A DNA stretch of 64,000 bases from Acidobacteriota bacterium (lineage in GTDB: Bacteria > Acidobacteriota > Terriglobia > Terriglobales > Acidobacteriaceae). How positions within the stretch are numbered: the first letter of the stretch is position 1; each line of letters opens with the position of its first letter. Made by a program: the position numbers and the translations under genes. The stretch covers positions 558,001 through 622,000 of the forward strand of contig JAFDVP010000001.1 of the NCBI GenBank assembly GCA_018268895.1, read 5' to 3'. Positions 9,918-18,831 of the stretch are shown in pieces. The notes under the pieces were generated by a model. It worked only from the letters and a program-made list of their open reading frames with translations. It was not told where the DNA came from and searched no databases.

Positions 9918-11510
9918 ATGAGCGTGGAAGCGGGGAGTGAACAGAGGCTGTCCGGAGTCCTGCTGCATGTAACATCGTTGCCCTCCTATGGGGGCGTAGG
10001 CGACTTCGGGCCAGCGGCGTATGCGTTTGTCGATTTTCTGGCGCAAGCGAAGCAACGACTTTGGCAGGTGCTCCCGCTAAGCCCGACAGGGTATGGGAGC
10101 TCGCCATACTCGGCGCTGTCGGCGTTTGCCGGAAACCCGCTGCTGATCAGCCTGGAAAGGCTGGTTGCCGATGGATGGCTTGCGGAAAGCCGTATCGCGG
10201 GTTTGCCGGGGCACGATGGCGCGGCGGACTTTGGCGCGGCATCGGCGCTCAAGTTGCCGTTGATCGAAGAGGCAGCCGGCAACTTTCTCGACCGCGCCTC
10301 CGACGAGGCCAGGGGCCGCTTCCAGCAATTTTCGAAGAACAACATCTCGTGGCTGGCCGATTACGCGATGTTCAATGTGCTGCGGCGAAGATTTGAATAC
10401 AAAAGCTGGAACGAGTGGCCCCGGCAGTTCGCCCGGCGCGAAGATGAGGCCATGACGGCTACGCTCAATGAGCATGGCCGCGAGCTTGCCGTTGAGCAGG
10501 TGATCCAGTATTTCTTCCACGAGCAGTGGAGCGCACTGCGCAGCTATTGTTCCGAACGCAAGATCCGCGTGCTGGGCGATGTTGCGATCTTTGTGAGCTA
10601 CGACAGCGCGGATGTCTGGACGCACCCGGAGATTTTTGAGCTGGACGCTGAAGGCAGACCGCTGCGAGTCTCCGGGGTTCCGCCTGACTATTTTTCAGCT
10701 ACCGGGCAGCGATGGGGAAATCCCCTCTACAAGTGGAGATTGCTGGAGCAGCGAGGATTCGACTGGTGGGTAGCGAGAATCCGGCGGTCGCTGGCACTTT
10801 ACGACATGATTCGCCTCGACCACTTTCGCGGTTTCGAGGCGTACTGGTCGATCCCGGCGGAAGAGGAGACGGCGATAAATGGTGTATGGGTGAAGGCTCC
10901 CGGGCACGCGCTCTTCAATCGGCTGAAGGAGGTCTTTGGCGACCTGCCCTTTATTGCGGAAGACCTGGGGCTGATTACTCCGGAGGTCGATGAGCTGCGG
11001 GAGCACTTCAAGATGCCCGGTATGCGGGTGATGCAATTCGGTTTCTCCGACCGCGGAGGCCATCTTCACCTTCCGCAAAGTTTTGTGCCAAATACCGTCG
11101 TTTACACCGGAACGCACGACAATAACACCACCCTGGGCTGGTGGAGCGAAGATACGGGTGAACACGAGCGCCGGCACCTTCAAACCTACCTTCAGCCGAT
11201 CCATCATGAAGCCGAGGTCGTTTGGGCGATGATTCGTGCGGCGGCGCGCTCGGTGGCGAACATCTGTATCTTTCCCATGCAGGACATCCTGCACCTTGGC
11301 AGCGATGCGCGGATGAACACGCCGTCTGCAATCGAGGGAAACTGGACGTGGCGTTATGGCCTTCATGCGCTGCATCCTGATTTTGCCGTCCAGCTTGCCG
11401 AGCTGATGGAGATGACGGATCGGGACGGATATGTTCGGCCAAAGTCGGATGAACCTCCTATTGAACCACTGTTGGTGAGTCCGGCAGCAGAGCCCGGCCA
11501 GACCGGTTAG
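9918..11510 (+). CDS. malQ: 4-alpha-glucanotransferase (amylomaltase)
   Basis: A 530-aa GH77 enzyme that transfers maltooligosaccharide units between alpha-1,4-glucans in glycogen/maltodextrin metabolism. It has the family start (LSGVLLHVTSLPS-YGGVGDFG), the nucleophile region RLDHFRGFEAYW, the acid/base region FIAEDLGLITPEV, and the GTHDNNTTLGWW motif. The length is that of the short (about 500 aa) bacterial and plant DPE1 type, not the 690-aa enteric form. ATG at 9918 has GGAGG 4 nt upstream and is close to the conserved domain; an in-frame ATG at 9837 would add 27 residues of low-complexity sequence. No other glycogen genes are adjacent. Confidence 0.9.
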   Translation: MSVEAGSEQRLSGVLLHVTSLPSYGGVGDFGPAAYAFVDFLAQAKQRLWQVLPLSPTGYGSSPYSALSAFAGNPLLISLERLVADGWLAESRIAGLPGHDGAADFGAASALKLPLIEEAAGNFLDRASDEARGRFQQFSKNNISWLADYAMFNVLRRRFEYKSWNEWPRQFARREDEAMTATLNEHGRELAVEQVIQYFFHEQWSALRSYCSERKIRVLGDVAIFVSYDSADVWTHPEIFELDAEGRPLRVSGVPPDYFSATGQRWGNPLYKWRLLEQRGFDWWVARIRRSLALYDMIRLDHFRGFEAYWSIPAEEETAINGVWVKAPGHALFNRLKEVFGDLPFIAEDLGLITPEVDELREHFKMPGMRVMQFGFSDRGGHLHLPQSFVPNTVVYTGTHDNNTTLGWWSEDTGEHERRHLQTYLQPIHHEAEVVWAMIRAAARSVANICIFPMQDILHLGSDARMNTPSAIEGNWTWRYGLHALHPDFAVQLAELMEMTDRDGYVRPKSDEPPIEPLLVSPAAEPGQTG

Positions 11511-11545
11511 ACTGGTGAGGCAATCTGAAACTTTCAGGAGCACCC

Positions 11546-11731
11546 ATGCCTCTCTCTGGCGAAGCAATCCGCACCATGAACTACGTCGACGACATCTCTG
11601 TCACCCTGCGCCGTATCCTTGCCGTACTTCCGTCGCTGACTGAGGAAGAGCGCCAGCGCGTTGCTGAACATATCAAGCATGCGGATCCCAGCTACGATGC
11701 TGTAATTGCAGCGGTTGCGGGAAAAAAATGA
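11546..11731 (+). CDS. Small acidic/helical protein, 61 aa
   Basis: ATG at 11546 follows CAGGAG with a 5-nt gap. The 61-aa product has no signal peptide or membrane segment. It looks like two amphipathic helices (SVTLRRILAVLPSLTEEERQRVAEHIKH). Its stop overlaps the ATG of the next gene as ATGA (11728-11731), so the two are translationally coupled. I do not recognise the family; the coupling and clear ribosome binding site make it a real gene. Confidence 0.65.
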   Translation: MPLSGEAIRTMNYVDDISVTLRRILAVLPSLTEEERQRVAEHIKHADPSYDAVIAAVAGKK

Positions 11732-12309
11732 GCGCAGGGCAGCAGGCCCCTCCCGGCCTCGGGATACGTGTCGTGGCCGTGATTGGAGCAGGGGTGGCGG
11801 GCCGGAGCTTCGCAATGGCCTGCGCCGCCGCAGGGTTTTACGTTGTGCTCGAAGACGTGATGCCGGCCAACCTGCGCAAGGCTGAGGTCGAATACTCGGA
11901 TATGAGTCTGCGCGGAGGCTTCGGCGAGCTCCAGTTGGCTTCGACCGTCGAAGACGCAGTTCGGGAGGCGGACATCGCCATCGACTTTGTACCGGATGAG
12001 CTGGAGTCGAAGCTGGAGATCTTCAGTATGATCGACCGCATGGCCCCCCCGAAGACGATCATTTGTACTCCCAGCGAGGCGCAGAGCATTACCGACCTGG
12101 CCTCATGCGTCTACAGGCCGGAGAAGTGTATCGCTTTGAGAGGAAAGCCGGTTGCGGGGGGTGAGGTGCGGCTTCTGTACCCACCGATAGCCAGCCAGGA
12201 GACCATAGCGGCGGTGGAGAGCTTCTTTACCTGTCTCGGCGCCACTCCTCGTGCCGAGATCGACCCGGATGCGCCGATGCTGGTAAAGAATCAGGCGCGA
12301 ACACACTAA
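11728..12309 (+). CDS. 3-hydroxyacyl-CoA dehydrogenase NAD-binding domain protein (short)
   Basis: A 193-aa protein that is only the N-terminal Rossmann domain of the 3-hydroxyacyl-CoA dehydrogenase family. It opens with VAVIGAGVAGRSFAMACAAAGFYVVLED (NAD-binding GxGxxG, with the acidic residue after strand 2), and later has AIDFVPDELESKLEIF and ICTPSEAQ-type strands matching 3HCDH_N. The C-terminal domain that forms the dimer and the rest of the active site is absent, so beta-oxidation activity is doubtful. It is coupled by a 4-nt overlap to the upstream 61-aa gene. It may be a reduced paralogue with a different role. Confidence 0.7.
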   Translation: MSAGQQAPPGLGIRVVAVIGAGVAGRSFAMACAAAGFYVVLEDVMPANLRKAEVEYSDMSLRGGFGELQLASTVEDAVREADIAIDFVPDELESKLEIFSMIDRMAPPKTIICTPSEAQSITDLASCVYRPEKCIALRGKPVAGGEVRLLYPPIASQETIAAVESFFTCLGATPRAEIDPDAPMLVKNQARTH

Positions 12310-12361
12310 CTCTTTCGTGCCATCCCTCGTTGGTCACAATTGGGAACTCTTTCCTGTTCAA

Positions 12362-12380
12362 ATACGTAATCCATACGTAA
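12362..12380 (+). promoter_or_regulatory. Direct repeat ATACGTAA x2 upstream of MacB-type permease
   Basis: Two exact ATACGTAA copies (12362-12369 and 12373-12380), 11 nt start to start, one helical turn apart, each with a TACGTA palindrome core. They lie 33 nt before the permease ATG. The arrangement resembles a repressor operator, but no regulator gene is adjacent. Confidence 0.35.
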
Positions 12381-12412
12381 CCTGCAAGAGATAATGCAGT
12401 CGAACGATCGTT

Positions 12413-13669
12413 ATGCGCGCCTTGCTCGACATCTTCGCACAGGTCTTCCGTTCGATCGGGGCCAATAAGTTACGCTCCTTTCTGACGATGTTCGGCATCG
12501 CCTGGGGTGTGGCATCGCTGTTGCTGCTGATCGGATTGGGCGAGGGCTTCCGGTCGGGGCAACGCAGAGGACTGGCTCAGCTTGGCACCGACGTCATTAT
12601 GATCTGGGGCGGAACGGTTCCTGCCCTGCCCAATCAGCACACCGGAATGCGTCCCTACAAGCTGACAGTGGGGGATGCCGATGCGATTCGTGCAGAGGCA
12701 ACTCATGTCCGGAATGTGACGGCTTTTATCAATCGCGGCGACCTGAAACAGGTGAGCGAGTTTTCAAGCTCGGGCGGATCGGTGATGGGGGTCGAACTCA
12801 ATTACCCCGACATACGCAATCTGCCGATCGCACAGGGCCGCTTCTTCGATTCAGATGACCTTGCGCAGCGCCGGAAGGTAGTGGTGCTTGGGCAGAAGAA
12901 CAATAAGCTGCTGTTCCCGGGGCGCCCTTCGGTGGGGTCGTTCATCACCATCAATGGATCAAGGTTTCAGGTAATCGGTGTGGCCGAAAAGATCGGTCGG
13001 GGAAACAACGACAGCGACAACCAGAGACTTTATATTCCGTTGACGACGATGCTTCAGATGTTCCCGATGACGGGCGAGAACATCCCGCAGGACTCGATCA
13101 GCTCGATTCAGTATCAGCCTCTTACGCCTGACCTGAATGAGACGGCGAAAGAGGATGTTCATCGCGTCATCGCGCGCAGGCATGGATTCGACCCCTCGGT
13201 GAAGGACGCCTTCGAGGAGTGGGACACGATCAAATCCCAGCGCACGGTGGGGTTGATCTTTACCGCGATGGATGTGTTCCTGGGCGGAGTGGGAGTTGTG
13301 ACACTCGCTCTTGGCGCGGTCGGAATCATCAACATCATGCTGGTGACGGTGACGGAGCGGACCAAAGAGATTGGCCTCAGAAAGGCACTGGGGGCGACGA
13401 AGCGAAGCATTCTGATGCAGTTCTTTCTGGAGGGCCTGTTGCTGACGGGATTGAGCGGGCTGATAGGGATCCTCGCATCGGCCGGCCTGATGATTGGGCT
13501 GCGCGCGATGATGGGGGACAACCAGATGGGGTTTGATCCGCCACGGCTTGTTCCGTGGTCTGCGGCGATGGCGATGGGGACACTGACCATATGCGGTATC
13601 GTTGCCGGACTGTACCCGGCGAGCAAGGCGGCAGCTCTGGAACCGGTAGAGGCGTTGCGCAAGGAGTAG
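12413..13669 (+). CDS. ABC transporter permease, MacB/FtsX type (first of tandem pair)
   Basis: A 418-aa MacB-type permease: an N-terminal helix (residues about 18-42, SFLTMFGIAWGVASLLLLIGLG), a periplasmic MacB_PCD domain (about 45-270), and three C-terminal helices of the FtsX fold (about 275-410) containing the TERTKEIGLRKALGATKRSIL segment that contacts the ATPase. It ends in the typical PVEALRKE tail. No ATP-binding protein is encoded beside it. Followed after 18 nt by a second permease, so they form an operon and may work as a heterodimer. The export substrate is unknown. Confidence 0.85.
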   Translation: MRALLDIFAQVFRSIGANKLRSFLTMFGIAWGVASLLLLIGLGEGFRSGQRRGLAQLGTDVIMIWGGTVPALPNQHTGMRPYKLTVGDADAIRAEATHVRNVTAFINRGDLKQVSEFSSSGGSVMGVELNYPDIRNLPIAQGRFFDSDDLAQRRKVVVLGQKNNKLLFPGRPSVGSFITINGSRFQVIGVAEKIGRGNNDSDNQRLYIPLTTMLQMFPMTGENIPQDSISSIQYQPLTPDLNETAKEDVHRVIARRHGFDPSVKDAFEEWDTIKSQRTVGLIFTAMDVFLGGVGVVTLALGAVGIINIMLVTVTERTKEIGLRKALGATKRSILMQFFLEGLLLTGLSGLIGILASAGLMIGLRAMMGDNQMGFDPPRLVPWSAAMAMGTLTICGIVAGLYPASKAAALEPVEALRKE

Positions 13670-13687
13670 CTGCGCGAGGGAGTGGCG

Positions 13688-14926
13688 ATGCTGAAAGATA
13701 TCTTCGGTCAGGCGTTTGAAGCGATGCGCCACAACGGCCGCCGCACGGTGATTACGATTGTTGGCATGGCCTGGGGAATTGCTACGGTGGTCCTGCTGCT
13801 GGCCTATGGAGCAGGCTTCGGACGCGCCTTTGAGACGATCTTTGCGCAGTGGGGAACGCACATGATCGGTATTTTCCCTGGGACCACCAGCGAGCAGGCT
13901 GGCGGAGCCAAAGCCGGTGTCAAGGTGCGCTTTCAGATGGACGATGTGGAGCGGATCGCGGAGACCGTGCCGGGTATTACCCACGTCTCGCCGATGCTGT
14001 GGAAGCAGGTCCCGGTACAGAACGACCTGCATACCTTCACGTGGGAGACGGATGGCATCACGCCGGAGTTACAGCACATCATGAATGTGGAGGTCGACGA
14101 GGGCCGCTACATCAGCGCGGACGATATGCAGCAACGAAACCATGTAGCGGTCATCGGTTCCGAGGCCAAGACGAAGTTGTTCTCAGGTATGTACCCGCTC
14201 GGACAGAAGATCAGGCTGAATGGCGTGAGCTTCGAAGTGGTCGGCGTGTTGAAGGCGAAGATGCAGGAAGGGGATGACAACATCAACCGGGTCGTCTATA
14301 TCCCTTTCAGCACGATGGGCGATTTGAAGGACACCAAATATCTCGACGGTATCTGGATGGCTTATCACGGCGATCACATGGCGGTGGAGCATGCGCTGCG
14401 CAACCAGATGGGCGCGGCGCATGGATTTCGGCCGACAGACAAAAATGCCATGTGGGTAGCCAATATCATGTCGCAGTTGTCGCAGTTCCGGCTGATCTCA
14501 CTGGGGCTGCAAGCGCTGCTGTTGTTTATTGGCGTTTTGACGCTTGGTATCGCTGGAATCGGTTTGATGAACATCATGCTGGTGAGTGTGCAGCAGCGCA
14601 CCCGCGAAATTGGAGTGGAAAAGGCTTTGGGAGCGCGCAAGCGCCATATCCTGCTTCAGTTTCTCTCTGAAGCAATGGTGATTACTGGCGTTGGCGGGTT
14701 GGCTGGGATTGCGCTGGCCTTTACCGTCAGCAAGCTGGCGGGTGGAATCACGTTCTACAGCGCGATCGCAAAGAATGGCAGCGCGGCCGACATCTATCTG
14801 CTTATTTCACCGGAGATTGTCATCGTTGCAACGGGTGTGCTCGTCGTCGTCGGCGTGGTGAGCGGCATGGTTCCGGCGATCCAGGCGGCGAACCTCGATC
14901 CCATCGAAGCGCTGCGCTACGAATAA
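13688..14926 (+). CDS. ABC transporter permease, MacB/FtsX type (second of tandem pair)
   Basis: A 412-aa permease with the same layout as its upstream neighbour: a first helix at about 20-45, the MacB_PCD periplasmic domain, then three C-terminal helices with QQRTREIGVEKALGARKRHIL and the ending PIEALRYE. Divergence between the two is large, so this is an old duplication. ATG at 13688 has GAGGGAG upstream; a GTG at 13682 is an alternative. The tandem pair without an ATPase is common in Acidobacteriota. It converges with the DinB-like gene, the two stop codons being about 3 nt apart. Confidence 0.85.
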   Translation: MLKDIFGQAFEAMRHNGRRTVITIVGMAWGIATVVLLLAYGAGFGRAFETIFAQWGTHMIGIFPGTTSEQAGGAKAGVKVRFQMDDVERIAETVPGITHVSPMLWKQVPVQNDLHTFTWETDGITPELQHIMNVEVDEGRYISADDMQQRNHVAVIGSEAKTKLFSGMYPLGQKIRLNGVSFEVVGVLKAKMQEGDDNINRVVYIPFSTMGDLKDTKYLDGIWMAYHGDHMAVEHALRNQMGAAHGFRPTDKNAMWVANIMSQLSQFRLISLGLQALLLFIGVLTLGIAGIGLMNIMLVSVQQRTREIGVEKALGARKRHILLQFLSEAMVITGVGGLAGIALAFTVSKLAGGITFYSAIAKNGSAADIYLLISPEIVIVATGVLVVVGVVSGMVPAIQAANLDPIEALRYE

Positions 14927-14929
14927 GGC

Positions 14930-15424
14930 TTATCGCGGGCGCGGTATGGTCAGGTCCAGGTCCTTACCTGTCATCTGCTTCGTCAACAGAATAATCTGCC
15001 CCACATGCTGTTGGACGTGTCCAATCACCTGGTAGATTGCTTCGAGCATGGAGACGTCGCGTCCCTGCGGTGTTGTTCTTTCAGCCAACCGCGATGCGGG
15101 AAAGGAATCGATGATGGTCTTCGCTTCCTGCACGGTTGAGACGAAGCTTTCAATAAGAGCCGCAGCAGTGACTCCCTCGGATTGGTTGAACTCGGAGTCG
15201 CGTACCCGGATGTCTTTTGCACCGCCAACACCGTGCATGATCCACTGACGCATATTGCCGCAGAGGTGAAGGACGAGGTTGCCGATGGCGTTTTCGTGCG
15301 CTCCATGCCGCTCCCACACCTGCTCATCGCTGAGCTTGCTGAGGCAGGTGGTAAGGTATCCCGTCATCTGCTCCAGTTTGGCGCTGGAGGCCTTGAGAAA
15401 CAGCGTTCCGATCTCGTTGTCCAT
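14930..15424 (-). CDS. DinB-family / DUF1572-like protein
   Basis: A 164-aa four-helix protein of the DinB/YfiT superfamily. The histidines expected to hold a divalent metal are present: one in the second helix (LVLHLCGNMRQW) and a paired set near the end (VIGHVQQHVGQIILL). Members act as metal-dependent thiol transferases or detoxification proteins, but most are uncharacterised. No thiol biosynthesis gene is close. Monocistronic. Confidence 0.75.
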   Translation of the reverse strand: MDNEIGTLFLKASSAKLEQMTGYLTTCLSKLSDEQVWERHGAHENAIGNLVLHLCGNMRQWIMHGVGGAKDIRVRDSEFNQSEGVTAAALIESFVSTVQEAKTIIDSFPASRLAERTTPQGRDVSMLEAIYQVIGHVQQHVGQIILLTKQMTGKDLDLTIPRPR

Positions 15425-15527
15425 GAAGGCATTTTAGCGCGAAGAGTTTGACCGAATCCCCCCTAACCCGTACACTCGAAAGAGTGGATGTCGGCAGTGA
15501 TTTTCTGCGGCTCCCGCTCAAATCCGT

Positions 15528-15601
15528 TGCCTCCTCGTTCAATGGTAGGACAGTCGGCTCTGAACCGATCAATCGGGGTTCGAATCCCTGGGAGGCAACC
15601 A
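15528..15601 (+). tRNA. tRNA-Gln (anticodon CUG)
   Basis: A 74-nt cloverleaf: acceptor TGCCTCC/GGAGGCA, D arm with GGTAGGAC, anticodon loop CTCTGAA (CUG), T arm CGGGG-TTCGAAT-CCCTG, and encoded ACCA end. An 18-nt near-copy of its 3' end appears in the same orientation at 39422-39439, which makes it a candidate integration site. Confidence 0.93.
15584..15601 (+). repeat. Candidate att-like repeat, left copy (3' end of tRNA-Gln)
   Basis: ATCCCTGGGAGGCAACCA, the last 18 nt of tRNA-Gln. It matches 39422-39439 at 17 of 18 positions in direct orientation. Tyrosine-recombinase islands usually integrate at tRNA 3' ends and leave such a duplication, with the tRNA restored on one side. Confidence 0.5.
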
Positions 15602-15637
15602 GTCTAAATAATGTATTTAGATCAATGAGACAATTTC

Positions 15638-17143
15638 TCAGAACGACATTGGGCCTTTGTCTCGCACAAGAATGATGGAATACTCATCTGAATAGATCGT
15701 CTTCCAATTGAGCAATGACATGACTCTTGCCATGGGAGACTCTCGCGATAATAGACAGAAATCGATCTTATATTTGTAGAGAAGATCAGTCGGGTTACTT
15801 TGCAGAGTTGCCCAGCTGCCGTAATCGCTCAAGACTCCAGTCTGCTCGAAGACATCAGCTCGCCCATCTACAAAGACCGGATGCTCTGGCGCAGCCCAGA
15901 TAAGGTATCCGCCGTAGACATACTCATTCAACATATTGCCGGAGACTTGGTGAGCCGCCAAAAACATGACGGCTTTCACGGGGCTTTGATGTTCTATCTG
16001 GCTTGCCAGTGTCTGTCTGCCAGGAAAAGCAAGAAACACAACGAGTGCCGATGCCGCTATAAAAATGGCATTCGGCAGGGGCTTGTCCTGGTCGGGGTGA
16101 TAGGTCTCCCATGTATCGGATAGCAACCGTGTAAGCGTAGGCGCTGTCAGAATTCCAAAGACGAACAGCATTCTCCGATGGCTCGCGGCCAACTGTGCTC
16201 CCATTGCCAGCAGGAAAAGCTCCTGACAATATAAGCTCCTGTAACGAAGGACCGCCAACAGCAGGATGCCCACAGTGACGGCTAGAAATGCTAAGGAGCG
16301 ACCATCGCCGAACTGAAGAGGTTGCCACTCGCTCGATGCGCTGAGTCCTACTGGCTGGTGCAACATAGTATCAATCGGATAGAGCACTTGCTTTAGGCCA
16401 ACGGGATTTATGAACAGGGCTGCAATAGCGAGAACTAACGCCCATTCAAATGTTCGTCTGATATGCGGCTCCCAGCGCTGCGACGCTACAAGGCCCTGTT
16501 CGAAATTGAAGAACGAGCACAGAAGAATTGCGCCTGCGGTTACAAGCCCGACAAAAAATGATCCATGACAGTTCACCCAGAGAGCGAACAGTGGCGGCAG
16601 GCCCCAAAACCATCGCGGATTACGGGTTTTTCCCAGTTGAATGAGCAGGAGTTCGACAATAAGCAGAAGATAGCCGATCATCTGGGGACGTACTGCCAAC
16701 CCAATTGTTGCAAACAGCCAGATCGTCAGAGCTCCTACGAAAGCAACCTTCGCATTTTGCGAATACAGCCAGCACAGGCCGTATCCCGCCACTAGCAGCA
16801 CTGAAGTAAGCACGCATAGCCAGAGCATCAGGCCGCTATTGCCGCCGAATCTGTAACCAGCGTAGATCAAACACTGCGACAACCACTCATGTGGAACATA
16901 CGCATGATGCCCGGTTGTGTAAGAAAAGATGTCTGTAGTGGGGATAGAGTGTGTCGTCCATATGACCTGGCCCGTTTTCAGATGCCACCACATATCCGGA
17001 TCGGCGAAGCGATCACGCACCGTAAGTACCGCCAGGGCCGTCAGGAGTCCCGCCAGCATGGCAGGAAAGGAGAAGATCATTCGCAAGGACCGAATCCATA
17101 TCCGACTGTCAGCCGGTGTGGCCGCAATGGATGCGGTATTCAC
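15638..17143 (-). CDS. Polytopic membrane protein, GT-C-like
   Basis: A 501-aa protein with about ten hydrophobic segments and an early loop with RFADPDMWWHLKTGQ (acidic and aromatic, as in GT-C glycosyltransferases). The C-terminal part (about residue 390 on) is soluble, with VYGGYLIWAAPEHPVFVDGRADV. GT-C enzymes use polyprenyl-phosphate sugars outside the inner membrane. The assignment is by architecture, not by a firm family match. Its start overlaps the stop of the sigma-54 activator gene by 4 nt, so the two are co-translated. Its codon usage looks less GC-rich than the flanking chromosome. Confidence 0.6.
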   Translation of the reverse strand: MNTASIAATPADSRIWIRSLRMIFSFPAMLAGLLTALAVLTVRDRFADPDMWWHLKTGQVIWTTHSIPTTDIFSYTTGHHAYVPHEWLSQCLIYAGYRFGGNSGLMLWLCVLTSVLLVAGYGLCWLYSQNAKVAFVGALTIWLFATIGLAVRPQMIGYLLLIVELLLIQLGKTRNPRWFWGLPPLFALWVNCHGSFFVGLVTAGAILLCSFFNFEQGLVASQRWEPHIRRTFEWALVLAIAALFINPVGLKQVLYPIDTMLHQPVGLSASSEWQPLQFGDGRSLAFLAVTVGILLLAVLRYRSLYCQELFLLAMGAQLAASHRRMLFVFGILTAPTLTRLLSDTWETYHPDQDKPLPNAIFIAASALVVFLAFPGRQTLASQIEHQSPVKAVMFLAAHQVSGNMLNEYVYGGYLIWAAPEHPVFVDGRADVFEQTGVLSDYGSWATLQSNPTDLLYKYKIDFCLLSRESPMARVMSLLNWKTIYSDEYSIILVRDKGPMSF

Positions 17144-18546
17144 GCACTCTCCGTCTCTGCGCCCTTTTCTATAGGAAGTCCTTCCAGTATCTCCGGATCA
17201 GCCACACGTATCAGTCTGTGTAAATACGCGCGTGAGATGTTCAGGCTGCGCGCTGCCAGAGTTTTGTTCCCGTGGTGGTCCCGGAGTGCATTGGTAGCAA
17301 GCTTGACCTTGTATTCGCGGAGTTGCCGCTCAAACGATCCGCCTGGCTGATAATCATCGATACTGATAACAGCGCTCTCCTCCTGAATATTTGGAGGAAG
17401 ATCCTCTAACCGGATGGTGTCGCTGGTAGCGATAATAATCGCTCGTTGAATCACGTTTTCAAGCTCGCGTACATTGCCAGGCCACGAGTAGCTTTGAAGC
17501 GCCGCGATTGCATCGACATGTATCTCGACCACAGGTATCTGATACATCGCGGCGTAGGTTTTAAGAAAGTGACGAGCAATCTGCGGAACGTCCTCGGGAT
17601 GTTCCCTCAGAGCAAGAGCATCAATCCTCATTACGTTGATGCGGTAGTAGAGATCTTGCCGAAATGTTCCTTGAGCCACCCTGTCCGCAAGATTCTGGTG
17701 GGTCGCCAAGATCACGCGCGCGCGAAGCGGAATCAGCCTGTTACTTCCCAGGCGGCAGAACTCTCTTTGTTGCAGGACTCGCAGGAGCTTTACCTGTGTC
17801 AGCAGGCTCAGCTCACCGATCTCATCAAGGAACAGAGTTCCATCTCCGGCCTGCTCCAGGTAGCCAATGCGCGAACCGACCGTGCCCGTAAATGCGCCTT
17901 TCTCATGACCGAAAAGCTCAGCTTCGATCAGACTCTCGGGTATTGCACCGCAACTGACAGCAACGAAAGGGCGGTCGGCCCGTAGGCCCATGCAATGAAT
18001 GCCGTTCGCAATCAATTCCTTGCCCGTTCCGGTTTCACCAGTCACCAGCACCGAGGCATTGATATTTGTGACGCGGCGCATCAGATCATATATCTGTTGC
18101 ATCTGCGGGCTTGAACCAATCATTTTGTTCCCAATGATTGGCGCTTCCTGCAATTGCTGCACGTGAAGCAACTTACGCCGCAACGATAAACTCTCATACG
18201 CACGAATAAGCATCGTTTTAAGCTCCCGGATAGAAGGTGGACGCCGGCAATATCCATAGGCGCCTTTCCGGACAAGTTCAACAGCAGTAGAACGAAGTAC
18301 GTCACTGGCCATAATGACAACAGGTATTTGCGAAGCGACGCACCGATCCATTAGGTCTTCGGTTCGTCTATTTATGTTCTCTGGGGAATCGATGTCCAGT
18401 AGCAGCACATCACAGATGCCAGACGATAAGTTCTCGTCTGTCAGATTCTTGCTCGCGACAAGAGTAACTTCAAAATCCTTACCGAGAGCAGAAGAAAGAA
18501 GTGGCTGCAGAGCACGGTCTTCTGAACAAAGGCCAAGTCGAATCAT
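17140..18546 (-). CDS. Sigma-54-dependent NtrC-family response regulator of the Tad locus
   Basis: A 468-aa regulator: receiver (about 1-115), AAA+ activator domain (about 145-370), Fis-type helix-turn-helix (about 420-455). Walker A is GETGTGKE, Walker B GTLFLDEIGE, and the sigma-54-contacting loop reads GAFTGT instead of GAFTGA. SWPGNVRELENV and the Fis helix (NKTLAARSLNISRAYLHRLI) are canonical. The receiver keeps the aspartate (LLLDIDS) but has Met where the Thr/Ser switch should be and Arg (CRRP) where the conserved Lys should be. ATG at 18546 is preferred over TTG at 18561. Sigma-54 promoters in this locus are its likely targets. Confidence 0.9.
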   Translation of the reverse strand: MIRLGLCSEDRALQPLLSSALGKDFEVTLVASKNLTDENLSSGICDVLLLDIDSPENINRRTEDLMDRCVASQIPVVIMASDVLRSTAVELVRKGAYGYCRRPPSIRELKTMLIRAYESLSLRRKLLHVQQLQEAPIIGNKMIGSSPQMQQIYDLMRRVTNINASVLVTGETGTGKELIANGIHCMGLRADRPFVAVSCGAIPESLIEAELFGHEKGAFTGTVGSRIGYLEQAGDGTLFLDEIGELSLLTQVKLLRVLQQREFCRLGSNRLIPLRARVILATHQNLADRVAQGTFRQDLYYRINVMRIDALALREHPEDVPQIARHFLKTYAAMYQIPVVEIHVDAIAALQSYSWPGNVRELENVIQRAIIIATSDTIRLEDLPPNIQEESAVISIDDYQPGGSFERQLREYKVKLATNALRDHHGNKTLAARSLNISRAYLHRLIRVADPEILEGLPIEKGAETESA

Positions 18547-18803
18547 CAATCCATCCCCCAAACTTCGGAGTGCTGCTACCGGGGAGGTAAATAATTTACG
18601 ATGTCTGCGGCTTATCCAACTTATTTAGCCGTTTAATCATCGAAAAGTAGTTGCATTCTGAGCCGAAGTTTGAGGCTATGTCGAGAAAACTGTGGTAACT
18701 CGCTTCTTCGTTACCTTCCTGAAGCAGGTGGAATACATGGGTTGGATGCCTCTAACGGTTGACCCTGGGTGAGATACCACCAACCAGCATCCACTAACTC
18801 GAA

Positions 18804-18819
18804 TGGGCTATTAATTGCA
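18804..18819 (+). promoter_or_regulatory. Weak sigma-54-like promoter before the GT-C gene
   Basis: TGGGCT-ATTAA-TTGCA has GG-N10-GC and a perfect -12 half, but a poor -24 half. Transcription would start about 2 nt before the ATG at 18832, giving an almost leaderless mRNA, so this may be chance. Confidence 0.2.
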
Positions 18820-18831
18820 CGCTAAACGGTT

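Noticed and set aside
12959..14032. 357-aa open frame on the minus strand over the MacB permeases
   Set aside because: Spans two genes with full motifs on the other strand; rich in His/Arg, as expected for an antisense shadow.
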